Origin: Rossellomorea aquimaris
GTDB lineage: Bacteria > Bacillota > Bacilli > Bacillales > Bacillaceae_B
Assembly: GCF_008180865.1 (NCBI RefSeq)
Contig: NZ_VTEX01000001.1
Span: 1,327,809 to 1,391,808, forward strand
DNA length: 64,000 nucleotides
Direction: 5' to 3'
Shown here: positions 58,229 to 64,000 of the stretch, piece by piece
Layout of the letters: each line of letters begins with the position of its first letter
Numbering within the stretch: position 1 is the stretch's first letter
The notes under the pieces: model-generated
Databases searched by the model: none
What the model saw: the letters and a program-made list of their open reading frames with translations, nothing else
Told to the model about the DNA's origin: nothing
Program-made: the position numbers and the translations under genes

Positions 58229-59743
58229 TTAATTCAAGGAATATACCTTTGAATACTTCTCCGTTAAATACTCGGCCAAGTACTTTGCATTAAGCCCTTC
58301 TCCAGTAACTTCCCTGATGATTTCCAGCGGTTTTTTCATCTTGCCCCACTGATGGACGTTTGTCGTCAGCCATTCTCTGATGGGAACAAGATTTCCCTCT
58401 TCCAACAGCTCTTCATAATGAGGAAGATCTTTCAACATGGCACGCTTAAACTGCGCAGCGTACATATATCCTAATGCATATGACGGAAAGTAACCGAAGC
58501 TCCCACCAGCCCAATGAACATCTTGAAGGACACCTTCACCGTTATGAGAAGGGCGGATTCCCAAGTACTCTTCATATTTCTGATTCCAGATTTCAGGAAG
58601 ATCCTTCACGTCTATCTCATCATTAAATAATCCCTTTTCAATTTCATACCGGATGATAATGTGTAACGCGTACGTTAATTCATCTGCTTCGATTCGGATT
58701 AAAGATGGCTTCGATTCATTGATTGCCCGGTAGAAATCGTCTTGTTCAACGGAATCGAACTGTCCTGAAGAGTAATCCTTCAGTAAAGAATAATTCTTCT
58801 TCCAGAAAGAATGATCTCTTCCTACAAAGTTTTCATAGAACAGGGATTGAGATTCATGGATCCCCATAGACGTTCCCGTGCATAGTGGTGTACCAATCAA
58901 ATTCTTGGAAATGTTCTGCTCATACAGAGCATGTCCACCTTCATGGATTGTCCCGAACACGGCTGTTCTCCAATCCTTCTCGTCATATTTAGTTGTTACC
59001 CTTACATCACCAGGGTTTAAACCAATCGCAAATGGATGGACGGTCTCATCCAATCTGCCTGAGTTAAAATCATACCCCATTTGCTCAAGGATCTTTAAGC
59101 TGAAATCCTTTTGCTTATCCTTTGGAAAGTGTTCAAAGAGGAAATCGGTATGTGGCTTATGTTCCGATTCGGAAATCTTATGTACAAGCGGGACAATTTG
59201 ATCTCGAAGATCGCCAAATACCTTATCTAACACTTCAACCGTTACACCTGGCTCATACATATCCAGTAACGTATTATATTTGTTATCTTCGTAGCCCCAG
59301 TAATCAATAAAGCGTTTCGTAAATGCCACCAGTTTTTCTAAATAGGGCTGAAACATAGAGAAATCCGCTTTTTCTTTGGCTTCTTCCCATACACCTTCAG
59401 CTTTCGATTGTAACACCACGTATTCCCTATATTCAGAAGCGGGAATTTTTTTATTCCGATCATACTCTTTTTGACACTCTTCTAACAGCTTTTGTGTCAT
59501 GTTATCCAATTTGTCCATTTCTGGCGACAGTTTAGCCAGGTATGCAGCCATTTCATTTGAGGTCGACATTTCAAAAAGCTCAGATGAAAGCATCCCAATG
59601 ACTTCAGATCGTTGTTCAACCCCATTTTTCGGAGCACCTGTCCGTAAATCCCATAACATCAAACCAAGCGCTTCGTTGTAGGCAGACATTTTTTTTACAT
59701 AATCATGGAAACGATCTCTTATTTCTATTACTGATTCTTTCAT
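58229..59743 (-). CDS. ypwA: Carboxypeptidase M32 (Taq type), YpwA
   Basis: The product is a 504-residue metallocarboxypeptidase. The zinc motif HEGGHALYE (about 262-270) is in GTIHEGGHALYEQN, with GIHESQSLFYEN (about 293) giving the third ligand. DYWGYEDNKYNTLLDMYEPG and HPFAIGLNPGDVRVTTKYDE are family features. It removes C-terminal residues from peptides in the cytoplasm. The ATG at 59743 follows AAAGGGGG; upstream in-frame codons have no site. B. subtilis YpwA has about 501 residues. Confidence 0.95.
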   Translation of the reverse strand: MKESVIEIRDRFHDYVKKMSAYNEALGLMLWDLRTGAPKNGVEQRSEVIGMLSSELFEMSTSNEMAAYLAKLSPEMDKLDNMTQKLLEECQKEYDRNKKIPASEYREYVVLQSKAEGVWEEAKEKADFSMFQPYLEKLVAFTKRFIDYWGYEDNKYNTLLDMYEPGVTVEVLDKVFGDLRDQIVPLVHKISESEHKPHTDFLFEHFPKDKQKDFSLKILEQMGYDFNSGRLDETVHPFAIGLNPGDVRVTTKYDEKDWRTAVFGTIHEGGHALYEQNISKNLIGTPLCTGTSMGIHESQSLFYENFVGRDHSFWKKNYSLLKDYSSGQFDSVEQDDFYRAINESKPSLIRIEADELTYALHIIIRYEIEKGLFNDEIDVKDLPEIWNQKYEEYLGIRPSHNGEGVLQDVHWAGGSFGYFPSYALGYMYAAQFKRAMLKDLPHYEELLEEGNLVPIREWLTTNVHQWGKMKKPLEIIREVTGEGLNAKYLAEYLTEKYSKVYSLN

Positions 59744-59873
59744 TCTAAAAAAGCCCCCTTTTTTTACATTCAATCTATTTTATCATATTTTTCTGGCAAC
59801 TTGGGTCAGAAAGATTGATAGAGAGACGATTAGAGAAGTCATAGTAGTCGAAGAGTAGATGTCTCTACATACA

Positions 59874-59903
59874 GAAAAAAACCGCCCAATTCAGGCGGCT
59901 CTT
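59874..59903 (-). terminator. Intrinsic terminator of ypvA
   Basis: On the minus strand GAGCCGCCTGAATT and GGGCGG form a 6-bp GC-rich stem followed by UUUUUUU. Confidence 0.8.
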
Positions 59904-59911
59904 CCAACACT

Positions 59912-61837
59912 TTATGAATTCAACACTTCAATTCCAACTGGTAAAACGGATTCTACCAACTGTTTATAAGCTGCTTCATGACCGTTCACCAAGACATGGA
60001 CGCTTCCTTTGTCCTCGCTCGTCCGAATCAATCGGCCAATACCCTGTCTCAGTCGAAGGAGCATGTAAGGAATGTCCACTTCTTCCACTGAGTTTTCAGC
60101 ATGATTTCGTTTCGCATCAAACACAGGATCCCTAGGAGGGAATGGGAGTGAATAGATAATGACTTGGGAAAGTGACTCTCCTGGCACGTCCAAACCTTCC
60201 CATAAATGATAGGAGCATAGAACTGTAAAGGTTTCCTGCTGGAACTGCTGGACCGTTTCACTAATTTCCCTGTCACCTTCATAAATCACATTCCAGCCCT
60301 GGTTTCCCTGCTGCTTTTGATATTGTCTAAAAACATTCATTTCTTCCTTAGTAGAGAAGAGAATCAACGACTTCCCTTGGTTTTTCTTCAACATGTCAAA
60401 GGCATACTGATTTTTAGAATCACTGCCTTCTTCCAATGAAGGAAGAAAAGCTTTCATCATGTCTTCGTATTTATAAGGAGACTCTACCGAGAACCTTTCA
60501 TATTTTTCAATCCCCAGCGATTGAGAAACATAAGAGAAGTCTCCATTATAAGAAAGGGTGGCAGAAGAGAAAATAAATGGGATATTTTGAGAAAAAACTT
60601 GTTCTCTCAAAATTTCTTCCACCAATCTTGGCATCACAACAAAGGTGTGTTCTTCTTCTGACGTTTCCAACCAATAGATTCCTTTTTCATCATCTATGAA
60701 TAGTTTCAAGGAAAACTGAATCTGCTCAAGATACTCTTCTACTACCTTTAGTAAATAATCATCCATGACATACATTTCTGATTCAAAGACTAGCTCATTT
60801 AAAAGATTTTCAATTTTCTCAGTCAGCGCTCTCCCTTGCTGTAATATGGCTTCGGAACGCGAAATGTATTGTCTCTCAGAACCATTCTCTCCTTTGGATT
60901 CTTTCTCCAGGAGTTCGAACCACTTTTCATTATCCAGAATGATATCTTCAATGACATACAACGTTTCTTCCCTCATATCAGACGCTGAAAGCTTCTCCAG
61001 TAAGCCTTCAAGGGTCTCCATTCTCATGCGGTAAGTCATCGCTTTTTGAGAAGCAAATTCCAATAAGTGACCCTCGTCAAATACAACAGAGCTCGCTTCT
61101 GGCAGAAGTGGAAGTTGCCCTTCCCGTTTGCGGGAGTCTTTCGTCCAAATATGTTCCATATAAAAATCATGGGAACAGATGATTAAGTCTGCTGCCCCCC
61201 GGTAATGTTCACGATGAAGTGTAAGACCACAGCGATGGCGATAAGAACAAGACATACAGTCCTGAAGAGAATCCCAGCCAACTTGATTCCATTCTTCATC
61301 AGATAGATGAGCATATTCTTTTCTATCCCCATAATGACTAAAGCTTCTCATGGATGAATTATCGTGTACAAAACCCGGTAATTCCTCCCATATGTCCTGG
61401 TACCCCTTGTTTTGGGGGATGTTTTCTTCAAGTTTTTTTATACATAGATATTGTTCTCTGGACTTTGCCAATCGAACATCTATATCAAGATCCAGTGCAT
61501 TCTCAAGCTTCTGTATGTCCCCTTCCTTTTTCACAATCTGCTCAATGAGCGTTTCATCCGCACACGCAATGATTGCCGGTTTGCCAGTATATCTGGCAAA
61601 TGATAACGCATATAATAGGTAGACAAGGGTTTTCCCCGTACCGACACCTGCTTCTGCAAACATAACCTGCTTATTTTTATATGCTTGATTTAGCTGAAAG
61701 GCCATAAATACCTGTTCATCCCGTAAATCAAATCCCTTTTCAGGCAATAGATCATAAAACACGTCACCGACCCAATCGGATAATGCTTCATAAAATGATT
61801 GCTCCTTGGTTAATTCAAATGGTAATTTTCTTCTCAT
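59912..61837 (-). CDS. ypvA: DinG/XPD-type DNA helicase YpvA
   Basis: The product is a 641-residue superfamily 2 helicase. Walker A is EAGVGTGKT (about 62-70), the DEGH box is SVVFDEGHLLEFA (about 251), and IYSLPFPPRDPVF with RLRQGIGRLIR (about 590-600) is motif VI. Four cysteines (YLCIKK, QDCMSCSYRHRCG) between motifs Ia and II fit the Fe-S cluster of DinG/XPD. It should unwind DNA 5'-3', for example at R-loops or forks. Neighbours ypwA and yptA agree with B. subtilis. The start lies 10 nt after GAGGTCC-type sequence. Confidence 0.92.
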   Translation of the reverse strand: MRRKLPFELTKEQSFYEALSDWVGDVFYDLLPEKGFDLRDEQVFMAFQLNQAYKNKQVMFAEAGVGTGKTLVYLLYALSFARYTGKPAIIACADETLIEQIVKKEGDIQKLENALDLDIDVRLAKSREQYLCIKKLEENIPQNKGYQDIWEELPGFVHDNSSMRSFSHYGDRKEYAHLSDEEWNQVGWDSLQDCMSCSYRHRCGLTLHREHYRGAADLIICSHDFYMEHIWTKDSRKREGQLPLLPEASSVVFDEGHLLEFASQKAMTYRMRMETLEGLLEKLSASDMREETLYVIEDIILDNEKWFELLEKESKGENGSERQYISRSEAILQQGRALTEKIENLLNELVFESEMYVMDDYLLKVVEEYLEQIQFSLKLFIDDEKGIYWLETSEEEHTFVVMPRLVEEILREQVFSQNIPFIFSSATLSYNGDFSYVSQSLGIEKYERFSVESPYKYEDMMKAFLPSLEEGSDSKNQYAFDMLKKNQGKSLILFSTKEEMNVFRQYQKQQGNQGWNVIYEGDREISETVQQFQQETFTVLCSYHLWEGLDVPGESLSQVIIYSLPFPPRDPVFDAKRNHAENSVEEVDIPYMLLRLRQGIGRLIRTSEDKGSVHVLVNGHEAAYKQLVESVLPVGIEVLNS

Positions 61838-61934
61838 GAGGACCTCCTGCGTTACACAATATTTCTAATTTACTAGAATTCTTTCTTATTGAAAAGGGAT
61901 AACCGTCATTTTTTTAATTGAAGGCTTTAACAAT

Positions 61935-62591
61935 GGCTCTTTTCGCAATAATTGTTGTTTTCAAGAATAGAATCTGCCAGGGCTCTGTCAACCGGTTTAT
62001 GCTGGATGGTGAGGGGAACTGCTCCGCTTGCAGCTAGCGTTCGGCCGAGCCTCCACAGCTTAGCCGAACGGGGTCTCGGCACGCCCGTACTTCCGCAGGA
62101 GTCTGCGCAGTTCCCCTCACCATCTTTAACAGAATTTTCATGACAGAGCTTCAAGGTGTGCAAGAACACAATGTAACTAGAAAAAATAATTCCTCTTCCT
62201 AAAAAGGAAAATCAATTTCTACTTACCTTAAATGAGATTGTTTGATAAAATTCTTGTTTTTATTGTATTCCATTGAGGATACATGCTCAGAAAGTTGATT
62301 CTCGCTGCAGGATGCTCGACTCCTGTGGGAATAGCTGGACAGTACGAAAAGCGGAGGGGCTTTGCCCAGGGGCGACAAGCATAAGACGAGTCTGCCGGAA
62401 AGGCGCTCTTTGCCTTTTTGGCAGACTTGGCTTATGACCTCGAGCCCCTAAGCCCCGTAGCTAGACAGGTGAGACCCCGGAGGCGCAGCCGAGGAGGCTC
62501 ACCGCCAGCCCCGCGGAAAGCGAGCATCCTGGAGCGGAAATCAACTATTACTTTCTCCTCTACAATAGCAACAAACTATACGAAAAGAGCC
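61935..62591. mobile_element. MITE-like element, copy 2 (inverted, with a hairpin B insertion)
   Basis: The left end GGCTCTTTTCGCAATAATTG and inverted right end GGCTCTTTTCGTATAGTTTG match each other and copy 1. The element is about 85% identical to copy 1 in opposite orientation over the part between the palindromes. The flanks TTAACAAT (61927-61934) and TAAACAAA (62592-62599) agree at 6 of 8 positions, a decayed target duplication. A hairpin B repeat (62347-62468) interrupts palindrome A, making it longer than copy 1. Confidence 0.78.
62347..62468 (+). repeat. Hairpin repeat B inserted in MITE copy 2
   Basis: The unit begins AAAAGCGGAGGGG and ends GTAGCTAGACAG. Arms GGGGCTT/AAGCCCC, AGGGGC/GCCCCT and AGTCTGCC/GGCAGACT pair around the common tip GGAAAGGCGCTCTTTGCC. 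It follows TAGCTGGACAG of the MITE, so an almost identical 11-mer is found on both sides of the insertion. Confidence 0.85.
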
Positions 62592-62615
62592 TAAACAAAA
62601 GAAAAGAGACGCTCT

Positions 62616-62642
62616 ATACAAGGGTAGTTCTACCACTTGTAT
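62616..62642. terminator. Hairpin downstream of the yptA-like gene
   Basis: ATACAAG-GGTAG and CTACC-A-CTTGTAT form a compact stem with a 2-nt loop. No U-run follows on the minus strand, so termination is uncertain. Confidence 0.4.
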
Positions 62643-62670
62643 GGATGTCCCTAGTCTCCCGAGAATGCAC

Positions 62671-62844
62671 TCAGTCGTATATTCTCTTTTTCCTTAACAA
62701 TTCATATTGAAAAGCCTGATCAAGGTTTTTCGTCGCTTCATCCAAGCCGGCTTGAATGGCTGCTCCTTCTTCTCCTGAAATGGAAGAAATAGAGCTTTGT
62801 AATGCCTGATAGATTTTGTGGTAATCGATGAAGGAATGGTCCAT
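62671..62844 (-). CDS. yptA: YptA-like small helical protein
   Basis: The product is 57 residues: MDHSFIDYHKIYQALQSSIS..., ending QAFQYELLRKKRIYD. The composition is polar and helical, with no membrane segment. GAGGAGTGAAAGAGG lies upstream of the ATG at 62844. B. subtilis has the short gene yptA between ypvA and ypsC, so I use that name on position; sequence identity was not checked. The function is unknown. Confidence 0.55.
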   Translation of the reverse strand: MDHSFIDYHKIYQALQSSISSISGEEGAAIQAGLDEATKNLDQAFQYELLRKKRIYD

Positions 62845-62938
62845 CCTCTTTCACTCCTCTGAAAATGATAGAACTATTATACGCAGGAAGTGAAAGGGAT
62901 ATTCTGAACTTCTTTTCTTTTTTTTGTACTTGAAATGA

Positions 62939-64000
62939 TTACCCTTTTCTCGGTGGACGCGGGCCAAAGTACTGGTAATAATCTGTTCGAATGAATCCGT
63001 TAAACAATTTACGTTTTTTCGTAGCTTGTTTACCGTAGCATTGTTCAAAGTTTTCATGGGAAGTCATCATGTAAACAGACCAAGTATCGAGCTTCTCGAA
63101 AGCTTTCCCCATTTCCTGGTACATTCTTTCTACTTCTTTTCTTTCTCCCAAACGTTCACCATAAGGAGGGTTTCCGACGATGATGCCATATTCCAGTTCT
63201 GAAGTGAAGTCTCTGACTTGCATTTGTTTAAATTTCACCAAGTCTCCAAGCCCCGCTTCCATTGCATTCTCTTTGGAAACTTCGATCATTCGGTGATCGA
63301 TGTCCGTACCCAGTATTTCAAGAGGCTGATCGTAGTTAGCCAAATCCTCTGCTTCCAAACGTGTTTTCTCCCAGACCTCAGCAGGCATCATTGGCCACTT
63401 CTCTGACAAAAACTCACGATTGAATCCTGGAGCAATATTTTGCCCGATCAAGGCCGCTTCAATCGGAATGGTTCCAGACCCGCAAAATGGATCTACAAAT
63501 GGACGGTCAGGGTTCCATGTCGTTAATTGGATAAGGGCAGCTGCCAGTGTTTCCTTTAAAGGAGCCTCACCTTGTCCGATTCGATAACCCCTCTTATGAA
63601 GACCTTGTCCACTCGTATCCAGGGTGATGCTTGCTACATCTTTATGGATCGCCACCTCGATTTTAAACAAGGGACCGGTTTCGTCAAGCCACGCTGTACG
63701 TTTGTATGCTGTACGTAAACGTTCAACGATTGCTTTTTTTACGATCGCCTGGCAATCAGGTACACTGTATAGCTTTGATTTGACCGATTTCCCCTGAACA
63801 GGAAATTCCGCGTCTACTGGAAGGAAGTTTTCCCATGGCAGTTTCTTTGTATTTTCAAATAGTTCATCAAAGGAGTACGCTTTAAAGTCTCCGACGAGAA
63901 TCTTTATCCTGTCAGCTGTTCTTAGCCACATATTGGCTCGCGCAATCGCTGTTTCATCTCCTTTGAAGATGACTTTTCCGTTATCCACCTGACATTCGTA
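62939..64000 (-). CDS. ypsC: THUMP-domain 23S rRNA methyltransferase YpsC (RlmK/L-like), N-terminus cut by the window edge
   Basis: The frame is open to the right edge; the last codons before the edge read YECQVDNGKVIFKGDE, a normal part of the family, so roughly 30 N-terminal residues are missing. Residues seen: THUMP domain (first ~150), then the class I methyltransferase domain with FVDPFCGSGTIPIEAALIG (motif I), GTDIDHRM, and the catalytic IIVGNPPYGERLG (NPPY). The tail is PRPPRKG. By family it makes N2-methylguanosine in 23S rRNA. A GTG within the visible part is not the true start. Confidence 0.92.
   Translation of the reverse strand, partial: YECQVDNGKVIFKGDETAIARANMWLRTADRIKILVGDFKAYSFDELFENTKKLPWENFLPVDAEFPVQGKSVKSKLYSVPDCQAIVKKAIVERLRTAYKRTAWLDETGPLFKIEVAIHKDVASITLDTSGQGLHKRGYRIGQGEAPLKETLAAALIQLTTWNPDRPFVDPFCGSGTIPIEAALIGQNIAPGFNREFLSEKWPMMPAEVWEKTRLEAEDLANYDQPLEILGTDIDHRMIEVSKENAMEAGLGDLVKFKQMQVRDFTSELEYGIIVGNPPYGERLGERKEVERMYQEMGKAFEKLDTWSVYMMTSHENFEQCYGKQATKKRKLFNGFIRTDYYQYFGPRPPRKG

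Overview
The window is chromosomal DNA of a low-G+C, endospore-forming Bacillaceae bacterium (Bacillus sensu lato; a marine Bacillus/Rossellomorea-type genome is my guess). The evidence is dense gene packing, strong AGGAGG ribosome sites with TTG/GTG starts, U-tailed intrinsic terminators, spore genes (sspL, a YjcZ-type peptide, the yodT-kamA set) and long runs of gene order shared with Bacillus subtilis. No phage, plasmid, tRNA, rRNA or CRISPR locus was seen.

Layout. 1-9.4 kb: a yppC-like gene cut by the left edge, yozD, yodN, yozE, yokU, then kamA-yodP and yodQRST, the set linked to lysine/beta-lysine metabolism in sporulating bacilli. 9.6-10.1 kb: a MITE-like element with terminal inverted repeats and an 8-bp target duplication. 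10.2-19.6 kb: a CHASE3 chemoreceptor, a YjcZ peptide, DUF502, a PTS IIA protein, msrA-msrB, an RsgA-family GTPase with an attenuator-like leader, a DUF4397 protein, ypmS-ypmR and a nucleoside hydrolase. 19.7-33.4 kb: a PCYCGC lipoprotein, degV, ypmP, an HMCES protein, yplQ, dfrA-thyA, a secreted ATLF/PPEP-like metalloprotease, ypjP, ypiP, bacilliredoxin, ypgR, an ABC-F protein, ypgQ and a second degV. 33.4-41 kb: fhs, a methyltransferase, mntR and mntABCD with three operator-like iterons. 41.2-54.5 kb: cspD, ypeQ, ypeP, ypdP, ypdQ, sspL, ypcP, a sulfurtransferase, dynamin-like dynA (ypbR), a small membrane protein behind Fur-like boxes, ypbQ-bpsA, cheX and an SDR gene. 54.9-64 kb: a three-gene ba3-type cytochrome oxidase, a tandem hairpin array, ypwA, ypvA, a second MITE copy, a yptA-like gene and an rRNA methyltransferase gene cut by the right edge.

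Most striking observations. (1) The rsgA-like gene at 14857-15882 is preceded by a promoter, a short leader reading frame, a terminator and an upstream arm that can form 16 consecutive pairs with the terminator region, with wobbles that fit only the RNA strand. This looks like a ribosome-sensing transcription attenuator. (2) A family of about 126-bp hairpin repeats occurs at 25.4, 44.1, 57.2-57.7 and 62.4 kb. The stem arms change together from copy to copy while the terminator-like tip stays constant. (3) Two inverted copies and one relic of a non-autonomous element with ISL3-like ends are present, and one copy carries a hairpin repeat inside it. (4) There is a 5-copy, 20-bp-period tandem repeat at 43.8 kb. 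(5) Fur-like boxes sit in the promoter region of an unassigned 56-residue membrane protein.

Functions are assigned by reading protein motifs and remembered family features; no database search was possible.
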